Shown piece after piece: positions 1 through 8,377 of a stretch of DNA of 64,000 bases. Where the stretch lies: positions 1 through 64,000 of the forward strand of contig CAWHZI010000016.1 of the NCBI GenBank assembly GCA_963833835.1, written 5' to 3'. The stretch is from Bog-532 sp963833835 (GTDB taxonomy: Bacteria; Actinomycetota; Actinomycetes; Streptosporangiales; Streptosporangiaceae). The notes beneath the pieces are model-generated. The model made no database searches. It was not told the DNA's origin and saw only the letters and a list, made by a program, of their open reading frames with translations. Made by a program: the position numbers and the translations under genes. Position 1 is the stretch's first letter. Each line of letters starts with the position of its first letter.

Positions 1-120
1 CCGGGTCCCGAAGTCCAAGAGCTGTATCGCAGCGACCCTCGACTCGCGCACGCCGTCGTCGAGGTTCGTCCCCGCCTAACTCGTATCCTGGCAGCCGTTA
101 TGGCGGGGTTTAATCTCTAG
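1..120 (+). CDS. C-terminal end of an unidentified protein (cut by window edge)
   Basis: Frame 1 is open from the first base to a TAG at 118-120 and encodes 39 residues ending in ILAAVMAGFNL. Codon use looks coding (G/C at most third positions). The fragment has no motif I recognise. A DNA methyltransferase or other partner of the downstream restriction gene is possible by position only; the sequence does not show it. Confidence 0.45.
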   Translation, partial: PGPEVQELYRSDPRLAHAVVEVRPRLTRILAAVMAGFNL

Positions 121-190
121 TACAGACATCGTCCAATGCGTCTGCGATTTTTCCCTTAGCTTGAATACAGCTTCCGCGGCTAACAGAGCT

Positions 191-206
191 TTATATAGCT
201 ATATAA
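191..206. promoter_or_regulatory. AT-rich leader with a perfect 16-bp palindrome upstream of the restriction gene
   Basis: The gap 121-394 is unusually AT-rich for this window. It holds a perfect palindrome, TTATATAGCTATATAA, at 191-206, followed by more AT-rich sequence up to about 220. It is the only promoter-like stretch before the endonuclease gene, so a promoter or control-protein site is plausible. No controller gene is visible nearby. I see nothing else in the gap. Confidence 0.4.
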
Positions 207-394
207 GCCAATTATATTATGTGGCATCTGGCCACGACGGTGCCCATAGTGGCGACCGGTTTAACTCGCGCTGCTACTAGGCCGGGATGACTGGACTCAC
301 GCTATGGTTGGCGTTGCGCTGACCGCCAGGTGACCACGGCACCTTGGCTTGTGCAGCGACACTTGTATTGAGCCACTAGGTGAGGAGAATCGAC

Positions 395-1582
395 GTGCTT
401 TCCTCCCACGCGGTGGAGTTCCATCAACTCGCGGAAGCGGATCTAGTCGTTGACCGTATCTACAAAGGTGGGTCGGCAGGAAACACTGGCGATGACCCCT
501 TGTCTAGATTGCTGCCTGGAGTGGGGAATCAGGGTGGCTTCCGGATGCATGGCAGGCCGGTTAGAGGCACGGTCAAGCTGGTAGTGCTCTACACATCGGG
601 TGGCGAGCCAGATTGGCCAGACGCCCTTGACCCGTATACCGGGACCTTTACCTATTTCGGCGACAATCGATCACCGGGCCGAGACTTGCACGATACCCCC
701 CGCAGGGGGAACCTTTTGCTGAGCCAATCTTTCGAGCGCGCCCATGCTGGACTTATAGGTCGTAGGCAGGTCCCACCATTCCTGCTATTCGACAAACCTG
801 GAGTAGGCCGGAGTGTCCGGTTCCGTGGTTTGCTCGCGCCTGGCTCGAACCGACTGAGCGGGGAAGAAGATCTGGTTGCTGTATGGCGCACCACGAAAGG
901 CCAGCGCTTTCAGAACTACCGTGCGCTATTCACCGTTCTGAACGTGCCGTCTGTCACGCGTACTTGGATCCATCAGATCGTCGAGGGTGAGCCTCTTGGT
1001 GAGGACTGCCCAGCTGTTTGGCGGAACTGGGTGGAATCGGGCGATTATAAACCGCTGCTGGCTCCTCCCACCGTCATAATTAGGTCGCGTGAGCAGCAAC
1101 AACCAAGCCCCGCAGAGCGGTCTTTGCTGAACGCGGTTTACTCATATTTTAAGGATAGGCCGCACGACTTCGAACAATTCGCTGCAGACATAATGCGGAT
1201 GAGCAATCCAAATGTCGACCGGGTTGACGTCACACGCCCATGGCGGGATGGCGGGCGTGACGCGGTCGGGGATTACTTGCTAGGGCCACGCGCTGATCCT
1301 GTAGCAGTAGAGTTTGCGCTCGAGGCCAAGTGCTACGCCCCAACGAACAGCGTAGGAGTAAGGGAAACGAGCCGCCTAATCTCACGTCTGCGGCATCGCC
1401 AATTCGGTGTCCTGGTAACCACGTCTCATCTAGACGCCCAGGCCTATCGCGAAATTCGCGAGGACGGCCATCCGGTAATTGTCATGGCTGGAGGAGATGT
1501 GGTCGACATTCTGAAGACCCGTGGCCTCAACACTCCCGAAATCGTTCGAAACCATCTTCTCGAACATTATCCCCGTCCATGA
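395..1582 (+). CDS. AspBHI-like modification-dependent restriction endonuclease (Mrr-type nuclease domain)
   Basis: About 395 residues, the usual size for the AspBHI family, whose members read 5-methylcytosine through an N-terminal SRA-like domain and cut with a C-terminal Mrr-type PD-(D/E)xK nuclease. The N-terminal 220 residues (KGGSAGN, LPGVGNQGGFR, FLLFDKPGVGRSVRF) match the AspBHI N-domain style. The C-terminal domain from about residue 245 shows DGGRDAVG followed by FALEAKCY, the D...ExK metal site, and then a QFGVLVTTSHLD segment typical of Mrr. The start is taken at GTG 395 because GAGGAG lies 7 bases upstream; GTG 380 in the same frame has no such site. Likely role: cutting methylated invading DNA. 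No methyltransferase is visible, as expected for a modification-dependent enzyme. G+C is lower than that of its neighbours, which suggests transfer. Confidence 0.75.
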   Translation: MLSSHAVEFHQLAEADLVVDRIYKGGSAGNTGDDPLSRLLPGVGNQGGFRMHGRPVRGTVKLVVLYTSGGEPDWPDALDPYTGTFTYFGDNRSPGRDLHDTPRRGNLLLSQSFERAHAGLIGRRQVPPFLLFDKPGVGRSVRFRGLLAPGSNRLSGEEDLVAVWRTTKGQRFQNYRALFTVLNVPSVTRTWIHQIVEGEPLGEDCPAVWRNWVESGDYKPLLAPPTVIIRSREQQQPSPAERSLLNAVYSYFKDRPHDFEQFAADIMRMSNPNVDRVDVTRPWRDGGRDAVGDYLLGPRADPVAVEFALEAKCYAPTNSVGVRETSRLISRLRHRQFGVLVTTSHLDAQAYREIREDGHPVIVMAGGDVVDILKTRGLNTPEIVRNHLLEHYPRP

Positions 1583-1694
1583 CTTGCCAGATTTACTAGC
1601 CAAAATATCCACCAAGCTTGGTGTGGTCCACCCGGGGTGACTCTCAAACCGTTACGTCAGTCGACACTGAAGTTAGGCTCTGCGGAACCGTCTA

Positions 1695-1886
1695 TTACCT
1701 CTGGGTCTTCGTGCGGCATGTGAACGCTTGCCAGCTATCGCGAGCGAAGGCCAATGTGGCGTCATCCGGATTCTTGCTATCGCGGACGGCGATGGTGTGG
1801 GGGGTGGCGGCGACCTCTATGCAGTTGCCGCCGTTGCTGGTGCTGTAGCTCGACTTGCGCCAGGTCAGGGCGTCTGCCGTCTCCAT
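1695..1886 (-). CDS. DUF397 domain protein
   Basis: A 63-residue protein with the DUF397 signature: LTWRKSSYSTSNGGNCIEVA near the N-terminus, then AVRDSKNPD and a DSWQAF ending. DUF397 proteins are small actinobacterial partners of XRE-DUF5753 regulators and are often linked to developmental control. Here the start overlaps the end of such a regulator by 22 bases, the usual arrangement. The last residues (TCRTKTQR) differ from the normal family ending, so the extreme C-terminus may be altered. Molecular function is unknown. Confidence 0.8.
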   Translation of the reverse strand: METADALTWRKSSYSTSNGGNCIEVAATPHTIAVRDSKNPDDATLAFARDSWQAFTCRTKTQR

Positions 1887-2713
1887 GTCGTTGCCACTTC
1901 CTCCACCAGATCAAGGGATGCGCTCCGGGGCAGCGCCTCTAGTCTCAACGTATCCCAGGTCGATGGCTAGAGCTTCTACCTGATTTCCGTCTTCTACGAT
2001 CTGTCCAGTCACGGCCGTGTCCTGGTAGCCGAGGCTTGGGTTATCGGCGAAGTCGGCGAGGACAAATGGTCCGCCCCGCATGCCTTCGTGTGCTCCAGCG
2101 GCTAGCGGGATGATCTGCAAGACGATGTGTGGTCGCTGGCCGCCGTGGCCAGAAACGTCAACTGCTCAGCCATAACCCCAGGCTCGCCGACCGGGCGCCT
2201 GAGGACCGCCTCGTCCAGCAGCACCCAGAGCTCGGGCGGCTGCTCGCGGTCCAGGATCTGCTGCCGTTCCAACCGTGCGGCGACAGCCTCGTCGAGTTCC
2301 TCCGTCGGTGGCGCCGACGCGGGTGCTGAGGATTGCCCGAGCGTAGGCCTCGGTCTGGAGACAGCCCTGGAATCGACGACGAGTTCGAAGTTGCGGAGGC
2401 GGCGGGCGTGGGACTCGTGGTCGGGCCAGGCCTGGAACCAGCCGGGGTAGGCGCGGTGGCGGAGGTGGTCCTTCAGGATTTCGCGGAGTGTGGTGAGGGC
2501 GCCGTTGCAGTTCAGCTCGGGGAGGGCTTCGCAGGCTTGGGTCAGGGCCTCGGTCGGAGTCCTGGTGCCTTCCTCGACTTTGCGGATCTGGGAGGCGGAG
2601 AGGTAGATGCGGGCGCCTAGCTCCTCGGGGGTCAGGCCTGCGGCGACGCGGTAGTGGCGGAGCATGGCGCCAAAAACGCGGAGGGGGCTCTCGGCGGTGG
2701 CGTCTCGCTGCAT
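1865..2713 (-). pseudogene. Frameshifted XRE-family regulator with DUF5753 domain
   Basis: The N-terminus (FGAMLRHYRVAAGLTPEELG...QIRKVEEGTRTP) is a typical XRE helix-turn-helix at residues 10-65, followed by DUF5753 sequence. The reading frame changes four times. It leaves the first frame before QTEAYARAILSTRVGATD (about 2360), returns before TEELDEAVAARLERQQ (about 2310), shifts again before LQIIPLAAGAHEGMRGG (about 2120), and again before WDTLRLEALPRSASLDLVEE (about 1960). The shifts cancel, so the whole span is exactly 283 codons, a normal family length. With an intact sequence it would be a DNA-binding partner of the DUF397 protein it overlaps. The gene is either decayed or carries four assembly errors. 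Confidence 0.8.
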
Positions 2714-2882
2714 TCTTTGACCCTCTCAGTACTGGAGGGAACCGTTCCGCCACGGCATTGGACAGGTGTTGGACGGATTGCCACAGCTCGTGGACGCGGG
2801 GCGGTTTGCTCTTTATGACGGTAACTCGATGGAGGCAGGCTGTCAGAAAGACACGCAACTGACTCCGCAGAGGAAGTAGTCG

Positions 2883-3104
2883 ATGATGGGCGCGTATCGG
2901 CAGGCTGAGCTGGATGAACTCGACGAGCATTGGGGTGAGGATTACGATCTTGCCGTTACTTCGGCTGGGTGGGTGGCTAAGCGGCTTGATAATGGCCGGG
3001 CGCTGGTGGCAGCTAATCCAGGAAAATTGCAGACGTTAATTGCGGCGGATAGCGAGGCTTCGCCTGCCAGGGGTGATTGTGGCGAGGCGGCGAGGATCGC
3101 GTGA
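2883..3104 (+). CDS. Small conserved actinobacterial protein, function unknown
   Basis: A 73-residue protein with AELDELDEHWGEDYDLAV and WVAKRLDNGRALVAANPGKL, a pattern I know from small actinobacterial proteins encoded divergently from XRE-DUF5753 regulators, as here. GAGGAAG stands about 7 bases before ATG 2883; ATG 2886 is an alternative start. The last 17 residues are less typical. The stop overlaps the next gene by four bases (GTGA), so the two are probably co-translated. No enzymatic or binding motif is visible. Confidence 0.6.
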   Translation: MMGAYRQAELDELDEHWGEDYDLAVTSAGWVAKRLDNGRALVAANPGKLQTLIAADSEASPARGDCGEAARIA

Positions 3105-3316
3105 GGGGCGGACCGTCGCTGGCGTCGGCTTCATCCGCTCTGGCTCAGGCGGCCGCTCTGCGCGCCGCCTTCCCCGGGTACATGGTCACTGTGCTCGTGA
3201 ACCGGCGGGACAGGCCGCGGTTCGAGGTGGTCAACCAGGAGGGTGGTGACCCGTACTGCCTGATCTCCAGTGACGCCCAGGAGATCTGGCGGGAGCTGCG
3301 GGGAACGGTCAGCTGA
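3101..3316 (+). CDS. Small conserved hypothetical protein
   Basis: A 71-residue protein with AAALRAAFPGYMVTVLV and a C-terminal half rich in aromatic and acidic residues (PYCLISSDAQEIWRELRG). GTG 3101 is chosen because it gives a GTGA overlap with the preceding small gene; an upstream ATG at 3077 would overlap that gene more. Pairs of this kind recur beside XRE-DUF5753/DUF397 loci in actinomycetes. Function is not known, and the gene probably works with its neighbour. Confidence 0.6.
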   Translation: MRGGPSLASASSALAQAAALRAAFPGYMVTVLVNRRDRPRFEVVNQEGGDPYCLISSDAQEIWRELRGTVS

Positions 3317-3357
3317 CGCAGAGCTCGTTGTCCTTCGCGTCGTGGCAGGATCCGTAC

Positions 3358-3975
3358 ATGCGGCTGTACCTCTCCTCCTTCCGCGTTGGCTCATATCCGC
3401 AACGGCTGCTGCAACTGCTCGGTGCGGGGCGCCGGGTGGCGCTCATCCCGAACGCCCTGGACGGAGTTCCTGAGCAGGCTCGCCGGCCCAGCCTCGAACA
3501 CGACTCCGAGGAGCTCCAAGCCCTCGGGCTGGACGTGACCCAGGTCGATCTGCGCACGCCTGGTGCGGTCGGCGAACTGGCCCGCTACGACCTGATCTGG
3601 GTCCGCGGCGGCAACACGTTCGTCTTGCGGCGGGTGTTCGCGGACAGCGGGGCGGACGAGGCACTGACCGCCTTGCTGCGCGACGACGCGCTGGTCTACG
3701 GCGGGTACAGCGCCGGGGCCTGCGTCCTCACCCCTGATCTCAGCGACCTGCAGCAGGTCGATGACATCTCGGTCGTGTCTGCGCCGATCACCACCGGGCT
3801 CGGCCTGCTCGACCGGCCGTTCGTGCCGCACGTGGCATCGCCGGGCCATCCCGAGACCGGCGCCTGCGATGAGGTGTCGGCTGCGCTCCGCCGTCGCGGG
3901 CAGGATCACTGGGCGCTGAGCGACGGTGACGTGCTGGTCATCGACGGCGAGCGGACTCAGCTGCTGCGAGGGTGA
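3358..3975 (+). CDS. Peptidase S51 (dipeptidase E-like) family protein
   Basis: A 205-residue protein. MRLYLSSFRVG at the start, DLIWVRGGNTFVL in the middle and YGGYSAGACVL (GxSAG nucleophile motif) fit peptidase family S51, cytosolic serine hydrolases that cleave Asp-Xaa dipeptides. ATG 3358 is preferred to TTG 3328 because family members begin with this MRLYL motif. The gene stands alone: the preceding small gene ends 41 bases upstream, and a convergent gene follows. Substrate is uncertain because several S51 proteins have other or unknown substrates. Confidence 0.75.
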   Translation: MRLYLSSFRVGSYPQRLLQLLGAGRRVALIPNALDGVPEQARRPSLEHDSEELQALGLDVTQVDLRTPGAVGELARYDLIWVRGGNTFVLRRVFADSGADEALTALLRDDALVYGGYSAGACVLTPDLSDLQQVDDISVVSAPITTGLGLLDRPFVPHVASPGHPETGACDEVSAALRRRGQDHWALSDGDVLVIDGERTQLLRG

Positions 3976-4010
3976 CACCGAGCCAAATGGCGCCCGGTCA
4001 GCCAACTCAG

Positions 4011-5564
4011 CTACATGACCGTGCCGAGGTGCCAGGGGACGAACTCTTCCTCGCCGTAGTCGAGGGACTCGCTCTTGGTTTCCTGGCCGGAGGCGACGGA
4101 CAGCACCGCTTGGTAGATCTCCGCACCGACTTCCTCGACCGTGGCTTCGCCGTCGACGATGCGGCCGGCGTTGATGTCCATGTCGTCGTTCATGTGCTCG
4201 TAGAGAGCCGAGTTGGTCGCGACCTTGATGCTGGGCACCGGGGTGCAGCCGAAGGCCGAGCCGCGGCCCGTGGTGAAGCAGACGACGTTGGCCCCACCGG
4301 CGACGATGCCGGTGACCGAGACCGGGTCATAGCCCGGAGTGTCCATGAACACGAAGCCCGGCGAACGTACCGGCTCGGCGTACTCGACCACGTCGGCCAG
4401 GGGAGTGGTGCCGCCCTTGGCCACCGCCCCCAAAGACTTCTCCAGGATGGTGGTGATGCCGCCGGCCTTGTTGCCGGGGGAGGGGTTGGCGTCCATGGTG
4501 GCGCCGTTCTTGGCCGTGTATTCGCGCCACCAGTCGATGCGCGCCAGCAATCGCGGCCGACCTCCTCGGTGACGGCCCGCCGGGTCAGCAGGTGCTCAGC
4601 GCCGTAGATCTCCGGCGTCTCGCCGACGATGCCGGTGCCGCCCTGGCGGACCAGCCGGTCGACCGCGTTACCCAGCGCCGGGTTGGCCGTCAGCCCGGAG
4701 TAGGAGTCCGAGCCGCCGCAGTTGGTCCCGAGCACAATCCGGCTGGCCGGCACCGCCACCCGCCGGGCCTGGTCGGCCACCCCGAGCATGGCGGTGAGCC
4801 GCTCCATCCCCGCGGCCACGGTCTTCTTGGTGCCGCCGATCTCCTGGATCGTCCCCGTGGACACCTGCAGGTCGGAACGCAGCTCGACGCCGTTGGTGAG
4901 CGCCTTGACCTGGTTGTCCTCGCAACCCAGGCCGAGGATCAGGAAGCCGGCGAAGTTCGGGTGGGTCAGGTAGCCGCGCATGACCCGGCGCAGGACCTCG
5001 ATGCCTTCGCCGTTCGGGTCCATCCCGCAGCCCAGGCCGTGGGTGAGCGCGACCACGCCGTCGACGTTCTCGAAGTCGTCCAGGATGCCGGAGTAGCGCA
5101 TCCGGTTGGCGATCTGCCGGGCCGCGGTGGCCGAGCAGTTGACCGTGGTCATGATGCCGAGGAAGTTGCGGGTGCCGACCGAGCCGTCCGCCCGGACGTA
5201 GCCGGCGAACGTGTCCTGGTCGGCCTCGGCCAGCACCGGGCCGGCCTCCGACATCCCCGCCGACCGCGAACTCGTACGCCCGCTCGAACTCCCGGTACTC
5301 CAGGTTGTGCAGGTGAACGTGTTCGCCCGCCGCGACCGGCCCCTTGGTGAACCCGATGACCTGCCCGTAACGGCGCACCGGCGCCCCGGCCTCTAGGTCC
5401 CGTACGGCCAGCTTGTGCCCCCGCGACACGTCCTGCCGCACCGTGACCAGCCCGCCGCCCACGTCCACCGGTGTCCCGGCGGCCACGTCGGCCGTGGTGA
5501 TGGCCACGTCGTCATCGGCCTGGAGCCGGATCCCACGGGCGGCAGCGGAAACAGTCACGGTCAA
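4011..5564 (-). pseudogene. uxaA: Altronate/galactarate dehydratase (UxaA family), frameshifted twice
   Basis: The N-terminal part (about 100 residues, VTVRQDVSRGHKLAVRDLEA) is the SAF domain of UxaA. It is followed by the catalytic part with GYVRADGSVGTRNFLGIM, HGLGCGMDPNGEG, GTNCGGSDSYSGLTANPALG and MDANPSPGNKAGGITTILEK. Normal UxaA enzymes dehydrate altronate to 2-keto-3-deoxygluconate using iron. The frame shifts near 5255 within a C4 run and shifts back near 4550. The full span is exactly 518 codons, normal for the family. All conserved blocks survive, so single-base sequencing errors are as likely as real inactivation. It is co-directional with the SWEET-like gene and probably under the LacI operator at 6281-6317. 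Confidence 0.8.
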
Positions 5565-5619
5565 CCTCGGTTCTGCGTGTGCGCAACGGCGAAAACAGCC
5601 ACTTCGTCCCCTAGCGAAC

Positions 5620-6258
5620 CTATGCCGGGCCCCCGGCCTGCGGCAACGGGCTAGCCCGACGCCGGGCCAGCCGGGCCGAAATCAGCCCGGCCGACTCGAC
5701 GGCGACCACGACCGCCACGCTGGCCAGGACGAACACGGCCGACAGGGCCGTCGGCCCGTTGTGCAGCACCAGCCCGTAGTAGAGCCAAAACACCTGGGAC
5801 CCACCCCGCATCAGCCAGGACGGGATGGATACCGCCGACCCCTCAGCCTGGCGCCGACGGACCGACGTCACCACCTGGGGCGTGCCCGCGACCAGGGTGA
5901 GCACGAAGGCCAGATAACCGAGAACGTCGGCCTGGGCCAGCATCGCAACCAGGATCAGGACCCCGGCCGTAGCGGTCAGCAGGGCGGCCCGCCAGGCCAT
6001 GGTCAGCCTGGCCGGCACGGCCAGGACGATCGCGGCTGCGCCGGGGACAATGAGCGCGTTGCCGGGGATCTGCGGCCAGATCTGGCCTTTGACGCCGTAG
6101 AGCAGCCAGGTAAAGCAGCAGGCCGCTGTGATCAGCCACGACATGGCCGACACGCCCCCCAGGCTGGGATGACGCAACGTCCGGATCAGCTGGGGGACCA
6201 CCATGCCGACGCTGAGCGCGGCGCCGATGTACCCAGCCGCGTTGGCGAACTCGTTCAC
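5620..6258 (-). CDS. PQ-loop / SWEET-like membrane transporter
   Basis: A 212-residue membrane protein with about seven hydrophobic helices. Two PQ-loop motifs are visible: VPQLIRTLRHPS near residue 23 and TPQVVTSVRRR near residue 125. This is the layout of full-length SWEET/PQ-loop proteins (two triple-helix bundles) rather than a single-bundle SemiSWEET. Such proteins are facilitators, often for sugars. The gene lies 55 bases upstream of the altronate dehydratase on the same strand, so uptake of a sugar or sugar acid is a reasonable inference. Substrate is not shown by the sequence. Confidence 0.7.
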   Translation of the reverse strand: MNEFANAAGYIGAALSVGMVVPQLIRTLRHPSLGGVSAMSWLITAACCFTWLLYGVKGQIWPQIPGNALIVPGAAAIVLAVPARLTMAWRAALLTATAGVLILVAMLAQADVLGYLAFVLTLVAGTPQVVTSVRRRQAEGSAVSIPSWLMRGGSQVFWLYYGLVLHNGPTALSAVFVLASVAVVVAVESAGLISARLARRRASPLPQAGGPA

Positions 6259-6280
6259 CGCTGGGACCTGTTCTGGTCAG

Positions 6281-6317
6281 CTGTATCGGTAAAGTGGAGG
6301 ATTCTTTAACGATACAG
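6281..6317. promoter_or_regulatory. Inverted repeat, candidate operator between SWEET/uxaA and lacI-type gene
   Basis: Two 14-base arms, CTGTATCGGTAAAG at 6281-6294 and CTTTAACGATACAG at 6304-6317, are inverted copies with one mismatch and a 9-base spacer. They lie between the divergent SWEET-like gene (start 6258) and LacI-family gene (start 6411). Position and symmetry suggest an autoregulatory LacI-type operator covering both promoters. Confidence 0.55.
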
Positions 6318-6410
6318 TGACCGTGCTGCCGGTGGAAGGGCGGCGATCGTGGTTAAGTCGGCTGACCCGTGTGCCGACGGGGTACAGAAACCATGAGGGG
6401 TGAGGTCAAC

Positions 6411-7475
6411 GTGGACCGCCCGACGATGCAGACCGTGGCGACCGCGGCCGGGGTGTCCCGGATGACGGTCTCCAACGCCTACAACCGCCCGGATCAGCTG
6501 ACCGCCCGGACCCGGGAGCGGATCCTCCAGCTGGCCCGCGACCTGGGCTATCCCGGGCCAGACCCGGCCGCCCAGTCCCTGCGGCGGCGGAGCACCGGCG
6601 CCATCGCGGTCGTGCTTACCTCCCGGTTGACCGATGCCTTCACCGACCCGGGGCTGGTGATGATCCTGCACGGCATCGCGGGCCAGCTGAGCGACGCCGG
6701 CTGGGCGCTACTGCTGGTCCCGACCAGCGCGGCGGCTACGTTCCCGGTCCGGCACGCCATCGCTGACGCCTTCATCCTGTGCGATCTGGCCGCCGACGAT
6801 CCGGCCGTGACCGACGCCCTGGACCGGCACATCCCCGTGGTCACCATCGGCCATCCGCGGCTGCCGGGGATGCCGACGGTCGGGATCGACGATCAGCGGT
6901 CGGCCGCCATGGCCGCCAGCTACCTGCTCGAGCTGGGGCACCGCCGGTTCGGCCTGCTCTCCTGGCAGCCGGACGGCGCCGGGCCCGCTGGCCCAGGGCC
7001 CCAGCCCCAGCCCCAGCCCCGGCCGAGCATCCCGCTCCGGTCGGCCGGATTCGCCGGCGCCTTGCGCCGGGGCGGCATCGAACCCGCCTGGATCGTGCGA
7101 CGGGAGTCGGCCAACACGGTCGAGGCCGCCACCGAGGCCATGGCCGACGTCCTGGCCATGCCGCCGGGCCAGCGCCCGACGGCCGTGTTCGCGGTCACCG
7201 ACGTGCTCGCCCTCGGCGTCCTGGCCGCCGCTCAGTCCGCCGGGATAGCCGTCCCGGCCGAGCTGTCGGTCGTGGGCTTCGACAACATCGCCGCCGCGGC
7301 CAGCAGCTCACCCCCGCTGACCACGGTGGACCACCCGCTGGTCCAGCTCGGCCAGGACGCGGCCCGGATCGCGCTGGCCCAGCTCGATGGTCAGCCCGTC
7401 CGGCCTCGCCGGCTGCGGACCGAGCTGCTGATCCGGGCCAGCACCGGACCGGCGCCCTCCTTTACGCCGGAATGA
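6411..7475 (+). CDS. LacI-family transcriptional regulator
   Basis: A 354-residue protein. Residues 5-50 (MQTVATAAGVSRMTVSNAYNRP...ARDLGYPG) are the LacI helix-turn-helix and hinge; the rest is a periplasmic-binding-protein-like ligand domain (VVTIGHPRLPG, TAVFAVTDVLALGVL, LSVVGFDNIAAA). GTG 6411 is preferred because GGGGTGAGG ends 5 bases upstream; ATG 6393 and GTG 6369 are in frame. The linker PGPQPQPQPRPS near residue 200 is a small insertion. It is likely a sugar- or uronate-responsive repressor acting on the divergent SWEET/altronate-dehydratase genes and on itself. Confidence 0.85.
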   Translation: MDRPTMQTVATAAGVSRMTVSNAYNRPDQLTARTRERILQLARDLGYPGPDPAAQSLRRRSTGAIAVVLTSRLTDAFTDPGLVMILHGIAGQLSDAGWALLLVPTSAAATFPVRHAIADAFILCDLAADDPAVTDALDRHIPVVTIGHPRLPGMPTVGIDDQRSAAMAASYLLELGHRRFGLLSWQPDGAGPAGPGPQPQPQPRPSIPLRSAGFAGALRRGGIEPAWIVRRESANTVEAATEAMADVLAMPPGQRPTAVFAVTDVLALGVLAAAQSAGIAVPAELSVVGFDNIAAAASSSPPLTTVDHPLVQLGQDAARIALAQLDGQPVRPRRLRTELLIRASTGPAPSFTPE

Positions 7476-7542
7476 CCTTTACGCCGGCCACGCCGCCTGC
7501 TGCGCGGACCTCGCCGCCCGCCGCCCTAGAGCCCTCCGCGGC

Positions 7543-8313
7543 TCAGGCTGAATCCTTGACGATGCTCCAGCCGCCGTCGACCGGGATCGTGGCTCCGGTC
7601 ACGTACGAGGCGTCGTCCGAGGCCAGGAACGCGACCACCGCGGCTACCTCTTCCGGCCTGCCGAGCCGGCCGGCTGCCGTCGCGGCCGCACTGCGTTCCA
7701 GGTCTCCCGGGCCATAGAAGTCCCCATCCCAGGCCGGGGTCCGGATCGGCCCGGGCCGAATCGTGTTCACCCGCACCTCCGGCCCGTACTCGACGGCCAG
7801 CTGCCGGGCCAGCGCGTCCAGTGCTCCCTTGGACGCCGCGTAGGCGGGCCGGCGGGGTAGCCCGGCCTGCGCGAGGACCGAGGAGGTCAGGATGATCGAT
7901 CCGCGGGCCGCGCGCAGCAGATCGATGAACGTGCGCACCATCAGCCACGCACCGGTCAGCGACACGGCCAGCTGGGCGTTCCACTCGTCCAGGGTGAGCT
8001 CGTGGGCGGCCTTGTCGACCACGTAGGCCGCGTTGCTGTGCACGATGTCCAGCCGCCCGTACCGGCGGTCCACGTAGGCCCGCACCGCAGCCCAGTCCCC
8101 AGCCGAGCCCACGTCGAGGTGCTGGTAGCTGGCCCCGTCGGCGACGCCCCCGGAAAGGCGGGCGGCCAGGTCCCGGCCCTGGTCGTCGGCCACGTCGGTC
8201 AGCACCACGGTGGCGCCCTCAGCGGCCAGCCGGGTGGCACTGGCCGCGCCGATCCCGGACGCCGCCGCGGTGACCAGCGCGATCCGGCCGTCCAGCCGGC
8301 CCGCACTCACCAT
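7543..8313 (-). CDS. Short-chain dehydrogenase/reductase (SDR)
   Basis: A 256-residue classical SDR. The NAD(P) motif TAAASGIGAASA (TGxxxGxG variant) lies at residues 15-26. HSNAAY replaces the usual NNAG. The catalytic Ser is in ILTSSV, the YAASK Tyr/Lys pair follows, and the end is GATIPVDGGWS. The Asp in LTDVAD after beta-2 suggests NAD preference. It is co-directional with and downstream of the DeoR-type gene (64-base gap), between sugar-acid genes, so it may oxidise or reduce a sugar acid or polyol. Specificity cannot be read from the sequence. Confidence 0.8.
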   Translation of the reverse strand: MVSAGRLDGRIALVTAAASGIGAASATRLAAEGATVVLTDVADDQGRDLAARLSGGVADGASYQHLDVGSAGDWAAVRAYVDRRYGRLDIVHSNAAYVVDKAAHELTLDEWNAQLAVSLTGAWLMVRTFIDLLRAARGSIILTSSVLAQAGLPRRPAYAASKGALDALARQLAVEYGPEVRVNTIRPGPIRTPAWDGDFYGPGDLERSAAATAAGRLGRPEEVAAVVAFLASDDASYVTGATIPVDGGWSIVKDSA

Positions 8314-8377
8314 GCCTGCTCCGCGCCCTGCCAGCTCATCATCTCCGGGCTCCCTTCCGGCCGTGGCGCCAAGGACG

